A DNA stretch of 64,000 bases from Nectonema munidae (taxonomy: Eukaryota; Nematomorpha; Nectonematoida; Nectonematidae): contig JAUIRK010001010.1 of NCBI GenBank assembly GCA_030549495.1, positions 515,119-579,118 on the forward strand, given 5' to 3'. Both the position numbers and the translations under genes were made by a program. The notes beneath the pieces are model-generated. The model saw only the letters and a program-made list of their open reading frames with translations. It had not been told where the DNA came from and did not search any database. Below, in pieces: positions 9,985 to 20,530 of this stretch; the first letter of the stretch is position 1, and the number at the start of each line of letters is the position of its first letter.

Positions 9985-12555
9985 TAAAAAAAATTCGTAT
10001 AGTGATGTTATTCTAGCTGTCAAGGAATGTGATAAAAGTAATTGTTATGATGTTTATGGGCTTTCTATTTTCCATATCAAAGTTATTTATCCTTTTTTGA
10101 GTATGGGATATAATATTTGCCTAAAGTATTGTGTTTTCCCGGACGATTTCAAACTCAGTGCAGTACACCCTGTTTTTAAAAAAGGCGCCAGAGAAGACAT
10201 AACTATCGCCCGATATCAATTATTCCGGTTCTGTCTAAAATTTTTGAAAAGATACTTAATATTCAATTGCAATCACACTTTAATTCTAATAATCTATTTT
10301 ATTCTCTTCAGTCTTGTTTTCGTTAGAGTTACAATACCCAGTCACTACTTACACATTATGATTATATATTCCATTTTTAGTTCTAAACGATCTTTTTTAA
10401 ATTCTAAAGTGTCTTTTTAAATTCTAAAGTGTCTTTTTCAAATTCTAAAGTGTCTTTTTCAAATTCTAAGGTGTCTTTTTTAAATTCTAAAGTGTCTTTT
10501 TTGATTTTACTTTTCTGAATAAGCTATGAAGTCTTGTTTCTTAATAAATGAGCGTAATATTATGTGCGATTGTCAGGTTCTGTAGACGTGTTGAAACTTG
10601 AAAGATACACTGATAATTTTCTAATTCTCCGCCTCTATTTTAATTCAATACAACTAGCAGTTCATTTATAGACAAGTTTTTAACTCTTCAATTTTTGCCT
10701 TCTGCATAGATTGTTTTTATATTATAGTAACATAGAATTAAAAATTTTTTACTTTGTATCGAAAGTTTCAACTAAGCAAAAAAGTGAATTTTAAAACTTA
10801 GTTTCGAAAAACGTTTTACATCCATTATATAATGAAAAAAAGTGTTAACACAAACTTCTTTATTATCATTCAAGTAATTTAAAGCAAAAACAATATATCA
10901 CATTTTATGAAGAAATAGAAACTATGTATAAATACTATCAAATACTATGTTTTTTTCGAATTTAAATTAAATAAATTAAATGTTTTTAACTTTCGAATTT
11001 GAAAAAGACACTTTAGAATTTAAAAAAGACACTTTCGAATTTAAAAAAGACACTTTCGATTAGAACTAAAAATGGTATAGATAACCTTTTGAATACTCTT
11101 GAGTCCAATGAAGGTATGCTTTCACTGTTTTTAGATTTTAGTAAAGCTTTTGATAATCTTTCATACCAAATTTTATTTGATAAATTGTCCAATCATAAAG
11201 TGCAAATAAATTCTTTGCTTCTAATCAAATCATATTTGCTCAATCGTCAGCATTATGTCACTTTGAATAAATTGAAGTCTAGCGTTTCTACCATTAATGA
11301 AACTGGGGGTGCCTCAGGGTTCTATTCCTGAGCAATTTCAGGGTTCTATATTCCTTATGGTTCTATTATTCCTAATTTTTATAAATGATATTCATGTATA
11401 TAATTGTTCGCTGAAGTTTTATTGTTTTGTTGATGATGTACAATAAACATCCCGTTTTCCATGGCAAATCCACCCAAAATTATGGACTTTTTAAACGATT
11501 ATCTTGGCCCAATCTTTGGATGGTGTACTCAAAATTGCATGCATATAAATGTATCTAAGTTTAAAGCCATGCTCCGGGTAGTATGAATAGGAAAATTCCA
11601 ACTGTGAATTTCAAGTTTGAAGCTGTTGAATATTATAAATTACTTGGTGTCATCATCGATTGCAAATTGATGGAAACAACATATCTCTTATGTCAATTCT
11701 ATTCTCTGTAGTAATTCAGGCATTCTAAAACACAATAAGTTTTTGTTCCCAACCAAAATCAAATTTTTATTGTACAACTCATTTTTTCTCCCTTATTTTA
11801 ATTACTGCATAGTTCTATGGGGTCATCAAAACCTTGAGCTATATTGATAAAAACACAAAAACGAATTATACGCTATATAACTGGAAGTCATTACTTATCT
11901 CATGCAACCATTTATTTTTTAGAGAGAACTTACTAAAGGTTAATGACTTGTATGTGTTTAATCTATCGATGGTTGCCTATGAACTTTAAAATGGATTTCT
12001 AGTTAACATATTTAATGAGTTTTTTATATTTAATTATATGAACCATGAATATAATATACGAAATAAATCCAATCTATCGCTTCTATCTTATTGTAAAACA
12101 TTATCTAAACAATCTATAAAATATACAATTTCTCATAACTTTAAGTCTCTCAATTTATTTTTTCTAAAATAAGAACTTGTAAAAATATAATAAAAAAAAC
12201 TTCTCTTTGATAAATATAGTATTAATTGCTTTCAACCAACCAGTAGTTATTTAACAATGTATTAACAGCCACTCATCATGCGCACTGCATACTATCTCTA
12301 TTTTATTCCAGCTAATTTGATTATTTTACTTCATATTTATCTTATGAATATCCTATATGATGTAGTATTTCTTTTTCATTGATGTAATATGGGTTTTATT
12401 CATACCAGCGGCTTGCAGGCCTTTTTTTCCAACTATAAATATGCAATGTCTTTTTCTTTTTAAATTTTTTATTTAATTCTTCTTTATATGTTTAGGAGTG
12501 TATACCAATTTTATTTTATCAATTAATAAATCTTCTTCTTCTTCTTTATCTTAAC
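9985..12555 (+). mobile_element. CR1/jockey-type LINE, 5'-truncated and decayed, with a nested insertion
   Basis: Reverse transcriptase blocks run in order: YNICLKYCVFPDDFKLSAV and HPVFKKGARED (10100-10200), a decayed 'NYRPISIIPVLSKIFEK' block near 10200-10250, then after a 705-bp insertion LFLDFSKAFDNLSYQILFDK (11120-11180), and a shifted PQGS block near 11310. The YADD-equivalent FVDD lies at about 11430. Frame breaks occur throughout. The 3' end has a TTC-rich tail near 12530-12550. No endonuclease remains. A second copy of the last ~930 bp lies at 17980-18908. Confidence 0.75.
10371..11075. mobile_element. foldback-like element with arms of ~21-bp tandem repeats
   Basis: The ends are inverted: CCATTTTTAGTTCTAA at 10371 and its reverse complement ending at 11075. 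Behind each end come tandem copies of a ~21-bp unit (aaattctaaagtgtctttttc). About five lie in the left arm (10380-10510); about three to four lie on the opposite strand in the right arm (10985-11060). The middle (10510-10985) has no ORF. Terminal inverted repeats built from short tandem units are the defining trait of foldback (FB) elements. It interrupts the reverse transcriptase of the surrounding LINE. No clear target-site duplication was found (flanks tatatt / tatagat). Confidence 0.6.
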
Positions 12556-12990
12556 TATACGTGCAAGTGTTTCCAAATTATCCCATACCATATAAGACGG
12601 ATGCAATCATATGAGGATGACAAGTTTGTGAAAAAATAACTACAAGATAAACATTTTAAATGTAAAACAAGTATTTTAGAAGTTTTATCATGAAATGCGT
12701 TACAATTGAAGAAACACGCTTGTTTATCTCGAATTGAGTAAATAAACACAAATTTTCACATTTTATTTCTATATTATTGTTGTAAATATGGCAATTTTAC
12801 ATGATTTTGCTATTTCTTCAAGTAAGCTTGTTATTTTAGTTGATTTTTTATTTCTAAAATGTTTTTTAATGATTATTTATAGCGTCTTTATTTGAAGACG
12901 GCGTTAAGAAATATATACAAAGGTATTATTATTATTATTTTAAGAATAAACCGTTTTGTCTAAAATGAATCTTTTTGAAAATAAATTCTA
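12556..12990. other. short spacer without a gene
   Basis: AT-rich sequence between the LINE tail and the next transposase relic. A minus-strand 64-codon frame (12555-12749) shows no domain and is not supported. Confidence 0.4.
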
Positions 12991-12999
12991 AAGGATTCA

Positions 13000-14175
13000 C
13001 TCAAAACATAAATTGAGTCATAAGTCCTTCTTCGGCTGATTCAATCACAGGTGAAGAAATAGAGGATGATTTTTTACAAGACAATACAATACCGGAAGAT
13101 ATTCTATGAAAAATGGAAGTTTTCAACAAGCACCCATATATACTTGAAATTATACTCATATCAATTTCCCAAAAAGCATAAAAAAAGATGAGATTAAGAT
13201 GATATGGAAGAAAGAAGACATTAACTTTAATATAAGCAGAACTAACGGAACTGAAAAAAGAGAAAGTGGAAATTTGTATCTCAGCCCATGTCTCACAATA
13301 AATATGTCATGATAAAAAAGTATATTCATTTAGCAAATAATGCAGAGCTTGTCACAAATGGCAAGCTTGCTAAAATTCGTCCTTCTATTGAGTGATTCTT
13401 TTCAGCAATGGGCAATCTTCCATGAGATACTCTAAATATATGAGAATGGTAAAATACTTTGCTAAACACTCATCAAAACAATTCATTAGAGGCAAGCCCA
13501 AAAGATTTGGGTATAAAAATAAGGTATTATGTAGCTCTAATGGTTATTGTTATGACTTTGCTTCTTATACTAGTGCAAACAGAGATACAGAAGAGATAAA
13601 TATAGCATTAGGATCAAAATTTGTATTAAATCCTTTGAATTGTGTTGACATATCTACCGATTCTGACATATTTTGATAATTTTTCTATTTCTTACGATTT
13701 GTTTGTTAAGTTGAAGAAGATGAAATTTAGAGCTTCTGGTACCACTAGAATTAATGGTACGAAAAAATACGCGCTTTTAGAGAATAGTTAAATGAAGGAA
13801 CATGCTCGCTCTATTTTTGATTGGCAGTGTGATAAGAATAATGAAATACCTTTTGTAAGATGGTTGGATAATAGCGTGGTAATAATGAGTATTAATTTTG
13901 AAGGAATAGGACCCGCAAACTTTGTTATAAGATGAGTAATAAGATCTAAAGGGAGAGTCAAGCAACCCAGGTTATTTTTAAGTTATAATAATGGAATGTG
14001 AGGAGATGATTTGCTTGATAAACTTGTCAATTTGTATGGGATTTTGCTCAATGCAGGATTATTTTGGCTTTTCCTTAATAAATTCAACCAGCAATTAAAG
14101 TGTAAAGTTTGCCACTTGAAAGCATGATGGTCTTGAAAAGATTTTTTCCTCACTCTCTGCCTTGAAAGGGTTATT
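13000..14175 (+). pseudogene. piggyBac-type (PGBD-like) transposase relic
   Basis: An acidic N-terminal piece (EEIEDDFLQDNTIPEDI, about 13055) is followed by MVKYFAKHSSKQFIRGKP, KRFGYKNKVLCSSNGYCYDF (13440-13565), DNFSISYDLFVKLKKMKFRA, SGTTRING (13675-13760), FVRWLDNSVVIMSINF (13850-13905) and YNNGM...DDLLDKLV (13985-14030). These match the order of piggyBac transposase blocks (HS.KQFIRGKP.RFGYK, DNFFTS.DL...L, G.TR.N, W.DN..V, YN..MGGVD). The first catalytic region is damaged; stops and frame changes are frequent. A possible 3' terminus (CCCTTTCAAGGC on the minus strand) lies at 14158-14171, but TTAA is not intact there. Confidence 0.65.
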
Positions 14176-14559
14176 TTGAATCATTACATTCATGATATTT
14201 CAAGTTTTTAATGATTTTTATATTGAAAAAACCGTTAAATTTAAAAAAAACCATGAAATACTTTAGAATATTTAAAATAGTCAAGCAGCATGAAGAAACA
14301 ATTTTTTTGAAAAAAACGATGCGGGGACAAGTTTCTGACTAAACTTAGTTGGGTTAATTTTTACTTGAAATCCAATAATTATGATCCACCTTTTCATTTT
14401 TAGGTTTATATGCATTCAACCCTTATCTATCTCACCTCTTAAAACCAATGATATCCATCTATTCGTATGATTGATGGGAGACATATTTTATATATATTTT
14501 AGTTTTATAGGTAGATTAATAATAGTAAAATAGAAGTGTTGGTTACTTAACATTTATCC

Positions 14560-14665
14560 GTACCAGGGTTGTTGAGTCAGAAAAATATTTGGCGACTCTG
14601 ACTCCACTTAATTGTAATTTTTCAACTCCGATTCCGACTCCACATATTTGTAATTTTTTTTAAGG
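14560..14665. repeat. CGACTCYGACTCC-rich repeat, probably a transposon end
   Basis: A cluster of gactctgactccac / actccgattccgactccac words follows cagggttgttgagtcag at about 14570. GAGTCGGAGTCGG-type ends are common in hAT-derived non-autonomous elements of animals. The opposite end was not found. Confidence 0.3.
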
Positions 14666-15265
14666 CTGTAAATCCATTTATGTATAATTTTTGTCTTCAA
14701 AAAGATTGTCAAATTATTGTCTATAACCTTCTTATCTAACACAAAACATTAGGATTCATAAACTGAAAATATCCTAAATTTTTTTTCTAAAAGTATTTCG
14801 TTTTAAAAAATTTTCCTAAAAATATTCTATTTATAAACTGAGTCTTGTTCCATTACAAACTAATTTCAACGTAAATAAAAAGTTCATTCTTTAATTTTTA
14901 CAATTGGAAAAAATCAACTTTTTCTATAAGTTGCAAAAATACTAGGCTTGGACTAAAACGAAAAACAACATTTTAAAATCAATATTATGTAAAAAGTGTA
15001 TATAAAGGTTATAAGCTTTAATAAACTTATCTACTTTTGAATTTCCAAATTTGACTGAAACTTAATTTCCTGAAGATAAAATAGCTATTTATAAATGCAA
15101 GATAAAATATTTTAACAAAATGTAGTCGCCTTTCATTGTTATTTCTTATTTAAATATTATGAATATATTGTCAGATTTAAATATTCTGAATATACTGTCA
15201 GATTTAAATTTTTTTAATGAAAAATATGAGATATAATGAAGTTTGTAATAATGAATCAATTGTAT
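14666..15265. other. AT-rich spacer downstream of the ACE-like gene
   Basis: Contains a 27-bp direct repeat (about 15150-15202; core gaatatattgtcagattt) in two full copies and a partial third. No gene seen. Confidence 0.5.
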
Positions 15266-15268
15266 ATA

Positions 15269-15274
15269 TTTATT
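15269..15274 (-). terminator. poly(A) signal of the ACE-like gene
   Basis: AATAAA on the minus strand, about 82 nt past the stop codon at 15358-15356. Position and sequence suit 3' end processing of the gene. Confidence 0.5.
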
Positions 15275-15355
15275 AATTTAATTTAAATTTAGAATTTTCT
15301 TACAAGTTCTTTATAAAATTTTTGCTGACTAATAATTCTTGACTAGTTCTTTCAT

Positions 15356-17101
15356 CTACCATCCAATAGTTATGTTATGCACTTCAATTTGAGATTGTAG
15401 CCAAGATTTTAATGGCTTAAAATACTTTATAAGTGATTTTGCAGAAATGGTATCCTCTTGTGTGTAAAAATGTAAAAACTTTTTCCAAGAAATACTCGCA
15501 CCCTTTTTCAAAACATTCCACAACTTCTTGCCAACTTTTTTAACCCCATATAAATTACAGTTGACCAAGTCTCCTTTGTGATTGGCTAATTTGCAATGCC
15601 TATCGAATAATTGAAATTGAAGAATGTACGCTTCGAAGTATACCATGAAGTTTCTGTTTTGTATGATATGCAACTTATAAGCGGGGTCGAAATGTTCTTC
15701 TGATCTTTCAAGGTCAGGCGTATCTATTCCTTGAAATTTTGCAACATATTTCCACCATATTTTGTTATAGGAGCTTTCATTTATTTTACCATTCATGACG
15801 TCGTTTCTCCATTTTTCTAAGGTATATGCAAATACAAGTGAAGGAAGTATAGTAAGAGCTTGATCCATAAGAATTGATAACGAATATATCTTTTTTCTTG
15901 TATGATTGAGGGAGTGTTCTAACCAAGGAATTGCAGATAAGCCTATGGAGTCTCCAACCGCTTCATGTATTGATTTAATCGGACTTTGTCTAAAAGGTAG
16001 TGATTCATTGCTATAAGACATAAAGTAGTAGATGTGCCCTAATTCATGAAATACAACCTTCCAACTTTCCAAACTAACTTCGGAGCACATTTTTATTCGA
16101 AAATCATTTTTATCCAGCATGTCCCATGAAGAAGGAAAACAATTTGATTTGTAATTTTCTATCAATGATTTTTTCCAAAACTTTTGTGTCAACTTTGGAA
16201 ATCCTATAGAAACAAAAAAATCTTCACTCTTTAAAATAGCTTGACGCAGAGATGTGATATTTTTCTTGAGTAAAATTTCCAAACTCTTAATTTCATTTCT
16301 TTGGTAAATCCAGATTTTGTCCATTAGATTGCTCCAAGACTCTCCCCAAAGATTTTCTGTCAAGTGCACAGGAATCAGAGAATGTCTAAAATGATGGGTT
16401 TTGTAGTACTTGTGTAGTTTAAATCTTACAAATGCATGGAGCATTTTGTACAATGGTAAAACTTCATTAAAACTTTTATCAATGATTTTTTTTGCGATTT
16501 TGTTGTGTATTTTGCATCTTTTGGTATCTTTATCAAATGATTGATTTATTTGTATTATTTTAACGAGTTTAGCAAAGAAGAGTCGCATTCTGCTTTCTGG
16601 CTTGCTCTTTTTTCTATACCACAAGCACTTTAGTCGAAATCTTTCAAAATTTGGAGTGTGGTAGCGCCTTTTCAGTGGACACGCTTTGCTGTGTCCTTTT
16701 GTGAAGAAGAGTCTGTTTAGATTATGCATTACGCTTTGCATTAAATGTGACAAGCGTTTATCAACAATCAATCTTTCGTTTTCCATCAGGCAGATTTGTT
16801 TTTTTACCCTTTGATCCGTGATATAGTTTTTCACATTTTCATTCTTGAAAAAGTTTATCCACTTTGTTTCACAATCGTCAACTTTTTGGAAAGTATTAAG
16901 CAAGCTTACGGAGTTGTCTTTGGAACAATTTTGGGCATAGTTCCAATTCGATTTTGCATACTGGCTTCGGTAATATTGTATATCACGATTGCATAGATCG
17001 ATCAAAGTTTTAATATTTTTTTCCATCTCTTTATCCGTTTTACTTTTCAAAGGTGAAGAAAGATTATTCAACAGCAAGAGCAAAGTAATATACAGATGCA
17101 T
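15356..17101 (-). CDS. ACE-like M2 peptidase, secreted, intronless
   Basis: 581 codons in one exon. Residues 1-20 form a signal peptide (MHLYITLLLLLNN...); there is no C-terminal membrane anchor, so a secreted single-domain zinc dipeptidyl carboxypeptidase of family M2 is expected. The zinc site is complete: H352-E-L-G-H356 and E380, 24 residues later as in ACE. FRIKMCSEVSLESW before it, FDPAYKLH (K476, H478) and LKYF/W-like C-terminal blocks also align. By hand alignment to testis ACE, H353 is replaced by F322, Q281 by E254, Y520 by F485 and chloride-site R522 by V487; K511, H513 and Y523 are kept (K476, H478, Y488). Cysteine pairs C321/C339 and C503/C515 are conserved. Catalysis is plausible, with changed specificity. 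ORF is uninterrupted, arguing for a functional gene or recent retrogene. Confidence 0.85.
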   Translation of the reverse strand: MHLYITLLLLLNNLSSPLKSKTDKEMEKNIKTLIDLCNRDIQYYRSQYAKSNWNYAQNCSKDNSVSLLNTFQKVDDCETKWINFFKNENVKNYITDQRVKKQICLMENERLIVDKRLSHLMQSVMHNLNRLFFTKGHSKACPLKRRYHTPNFERFRLKCLWYRKKSKPESRMRLFFAKLVKIIQINQSFDKDTKRCKIHNKIAKKIIDKSFNEVLPLYKMLHAFVRFKLHKYYKTHHFRHSLIPVHLTENLWGESWSNLMDKIWIYQRNEIKSLEILLKKNITSLRQAILKSEDFFVSIGFPKLTQKFWKKSLIENYKSNCFPSSWDMLDKNDFRIKMCSEVSLESWKVVFHELGHIYYFMSYSNESLPFRQSPIKSIHEAVGDSIGLSAIPWLEHSLNHTRKKIYSLSILMDQALTILPSLVFAYTLEKWRNDVMNGKINESSYNKIWWKYVAKFQGIDTPDLERSEEHFDPAYKLHIIQNRNFMVYFEAYILQFQLFDRHCKLANHKGDLVNCNLYGVKKVGKKLWNVLKKGASISWKKFLHFYTQEDTISAKSLIKYFKPLKSWLQSQIEVHNITIGW

Positions 17102-17182
17102 GATAAAAGTATGCGGTATTCTTTAATTTCAATACCAAACTATGAAGTAATAAGGATAAAGAGGGACCCAATTAAACCCAGT

Positions 17183-17188
17183 TTATAT
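17183..17188 (-). promoter_or_regulatory. possible TATA box of the ACE-like gene
   Basis: TATAAA on the minus strand about 82 bp upstream of the ATG at 17101. It is compatible with a short 5' leader, but TATA-like words are frequent in this AT-rich DNA. Confidence 0.25.
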
Positions 17189-17189
17189 T

Positions 17190-17978
17190 TCCTGGTTCAA
17201 AGTGGTATTGCACTAAACAATACTCTGCTGACTAGCCTAAAGGAACCACAACTTATACTTATAGTAAAAAAGCGAACTTGCATCGCCATGACACATGTAT
17301 ATAAGTGTTGTAATTATACAAGTAGGCAGGTAGAGCGCTTTTGTTTTTACAAGTTAGCAAGCACCAGCAAACTCATCGTCACCTAACTTTCCTTTACGAA
17401 TCAAATGAACCGCCAACATATTATAGGAAGAGCGGTGTTTGCGTTCTTACAAAGGTAATAATAAAATTGCAAAGGATAAAGTATGGAAGATGGGAGTATA
17501 CGGGACAAGGAAAACCCCCTTTATAGATAATGATCATATAAAGTTGACATTTACATAAATATCATAGTCATGGATATACGCAATATATCCAGCTTTTATG
17601 TAAATTGCTTCTTATCTCTTACAAATGTTATTTTTATTTACATAAGGAAGCTTCCTAGGATAATGAGGATGGAATACTTATGTAATATATGGAAGATGTT
17701 TTACCTGCAGTGTACTATAAGAAATAAGGTGTACCCACTACTTTATATTACACATTCCCTACATTTAACTTTACTTTGCTTTTACTCTACTTCTTCCAAA
17801 AAGAAAAAAAATCATGATGGCGAAATTTTTTCCTTCATTCTTCTATTCACACAAAGCTTTGGAGCAAACTCATATTATCACCGATTTATATTAGAGAGGA
17901 ATTTTTCAAACAGAAAGGGGACTTGCATTCTTGAAATTATTGCGGGGTTCTTGTAATTTATTTTAATTCAATTTACTC
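17190..17978. other. upstream region of the ACE-like gene, no gene supported
   Basis: A 128-codon plus-strand frame (17570-17956) and shorter ones have no recognisable domain, signal or splice context and are not called. The region may hold regulatory DNA of the minus-strand ACE-like gene. Confidence 0.4.
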
Positions 17979-17979
17979 T

Positions 17980-18908
17980 AAACTGAGAATTTCAAGTTTG
18001 AAGCTGTTGAATATTATAAATTACTTGGTGTCATCATCGATTGCAAATTGATGGAAACAACATATCTCTTATGTCAATTCTATTCTCTGCAGTAATTTAG
18101 GCATTCTAAAACACAATAAGTTTTTGTTCCCAACCAATATCAAATTTTTATTGTACAACTCCTTTTTTCTCCTTTATTTTAATTACTGCATAGTTCCATG
18201 GGGTCATCAAAACCTTGAGCTATATTGATAAAAACACAAAAACGAATTATACGCTATATAACTGGAGGTCATTACTTATCTCATACAACCCTTTATTTTT
18301 TAGAGAGAACTTACTAAAGGTTAATGACTTGTATGTGTATAATCTATCGTTGGTTGCCTATGAACTTTAAAATGGATTTCTAGCTAACATATTTAATGAG
18401 TTTTTTGTATTTAATTATATGAACCATGAATATAATCTACGAAATAAATCCAATCTATCGCTTCCATCTTATTGTAAAACATTATCTAAACAATCTATAA
18501 AATATAAAATTTCTCATAACTTTATGTCTCTCAATTTATTTTTTCTAAAATAAGCACTTTTAAAAATAAAATAAAAAAACTTCTCTTTGATAAATATAGT
18601 ATTAATTGCATTCAACCAACCAGTAGTTATTTAACAATGTATTAACAGCCACTCATTTTAATCATGCGCACTGCATACTATCTATATTTTATTCCATCTA
18701 ATTTGATTATTTTTACTTCATATTTATCTTATAAATATCCTATATGATGATGTATTTCTTTTTCATTGATGTAATATGGGTTTTATTCATACCAGCGGCT
18801 TGCAGGCCTTTTTTCCCAACTATAAATATGCAATGTCTTTTTCTTTTAAAATTCTTTATTTAATTCTTCTTTATATGTTTAGGAGTGTATACCAATTTTA
18901 TTTTTTCA
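17980..18908 (+). mobile_element. LINE 3'-tail, second copy
   Basis: From gaatttcaagtttgaagctg onward this repeats 11605-12535 base for base with scattered differences, in the same orientation. It covers the region downstream of the reverse transcriptase active site and the 3' untranslated part. It is 5'-truncated, as expected from incomplete reverse transcription. It ends near 18908, where the first copy continues into a TTC-rich tail and this one passes into a tRNA-like repeat. Confidence 0.8.
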
Positions 18909-18911
18909 ATT

Positions 18912-18962
18912 TTAGTTGAAGGTCAGGGGTTCGATCCCCAAGGCTCCCAACTCTAAAAACAA
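18912..18962 (+). repeat. tRNA-like SINE fragment (B-box half)
   Basis: The sequence AGTTGAAGGTCAGGGGTTCG followed by ATCCCCAAGGC contains a polymerase III B-box-like GGTTCGATCCC. It matches the minus-strand fragment at 9660-9745. No complete cloverleaf is present. It abuts the LINE tail copy. Confidence 0.4.
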
Positions 18963-19500
18963 ATTCACAAAAACTGTGATTAACCATCTTAAGCATAATG
19001 CGAGCAAATAGCCTACACCTGAAAGTGCTTTGATATCTTCAAATAACCAACATAGATACGTACGAATATAATTAAAACATGAAGGATAAAATTGCCTTGA
19101 AAGTTTTTCTGTAATATAAAATATAACATATTTTATAACGCATGTAATATAAAATATTATTACATATGTAATATGTAATATAACATATTTTCCTAAATTG
19201 AAGGTTTTCTGATATTTTGTGTGTCTTTACAAGTAAATATATGGAAGAAGGTTTTGAATGGCCGGTAATAAGTTTGAAAGCATCGTTTACTTTTATTTAA
19301 TTCATCTCATTAAATTTGTATATACAGTCGTTGCATTTATCTTAAATTGATTTAAGTTTGAAAGATTCTCCAATATAAGTTTTATCCTCTGACAAAGTAT
19401 TTTCAATTTTCAATATGATTAGAATAAGAGCTAGAGTTCAAGATAATGTGTTCATTTGTTTTATCGGACTTAAAAATCGTTATGTTATCATCTTTATTTT
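18963..19500. other. AT-rich spacer, no gene seen
   Basis: Contains a short cluster of 'aatataaaatataacatatttt' type palindromic AT words (19120-19190). No coding signal. Confidence 0.4.
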
Positions 19501-19504
19501 TCTA

Positions 19505-20530
19505 TATTATATAGCCAAGCGTCATTAAAAAAATCACTAAAAATTAATTGTACAAAATTGGCTGAATTATATCCCTTCAAATGCCGCAACTTTTCTTAAA
19601 ATCACTAGTGGCATCTTTTGATACCATTTTTATGGTAGTTGAATGACTCTCTCATGTCAAAAAGTGTCAAATAAAATCAAAATTTAAAATTTTTCAACCA
19701 TATTTTAATATATTTTGGCTTATAATACTTCCTTCAATCATCTTGAGTATGAAATATTTATTAAAAAAAAACAAATCGTATAAAATCTTTTGAACATTAG
19801 TATGAGAGAAGGAAGCAGGTGGAAAACTAATTGAAAAGAGAACATATGATCAAAAGAAATAATTAAAAAAAATATGTATCTTGACTAAATGGAAGATCTA
19901 CCATGTTCTAATGAACTAAAAAGTGGTTTAATTAATGATATAATATTAGGTGCTTTAAAAAAGTTTTTGACTGTGAAAAAGAAGTTCCTCCTTTACAAAT
20001 GAAAAATATTTAAATATATAGCTTATCATCTAGGATTACAATTTTCATTTAACTAAGATGGGTAGGAAATCTGAAAATTTAGAATAGCTCAGATTTATCA
20101 AAAATGGCACAGATGTCAATATGTGAGAATTTAGTCACTATCAAGATATTTTTAATTTAAATTAAATTTGTCAATCTTTTTCCTTTTGCGTCAAAGAAAT
20201 AATTTCAAAAATGTTTTTGCAATCAATTTCAACGTAACTTACCCAATACTGGTATGTTGAATTGAATGATGATGTAATCTTTGTGAAAATCAATCAAATT
20301 AGTGAAAAAAATGATTTAAAATAGCTACTCATCTAAAAATTGAATTTTTATGAACGATATTTAAAATAATTTTATGACATATATATTAATTTTCAAGTAT
20401 GTTCAATTCAATTCGATTTGAAAATTAATCAAAATCTGTCAAAAAGCGATTTAATAATGGCAATTTTTCTCAAATTGCAGAGTTTTGTAAATAAATACTT
20501 TTTTACACATATATTCCATATTTTGAACAC
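19505..20530 (+). mobile_element. family S element, internal fragment
   Basis: 19535-19685 matches the reverse complement of 8215-8350 (subterminal zone: ttggctgaat, atcccttcaaa, catggtagttgaatgac). 20000-20205 matches the reverse complement of 7245-7450 (gcttatcatctaggattaca, gatgggtaggaaatctgaaa, tgtgagaatttagtcacta). 20220-20520 holds two decayed satellite B units on the reverse side of the core. No intact TTAA terminus is visible at either end. The order of parts equals that of the complete 4.1-8.4 kb copy, so this is a degraded copy on the plus strand. Confidence 0.65.

Noticed and set aside
17570-17956. 128-codon plus-strand frame upstream of the ACE-like gene
   Set aside because: No domain, no signal or splice support, and composition like the surrounding noncoding DNA.
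18912-18962. tRNA gene
   Set aside because: Only a T-arm/B-box-like half is present; no acceptor stem pairing or A-box could be found.
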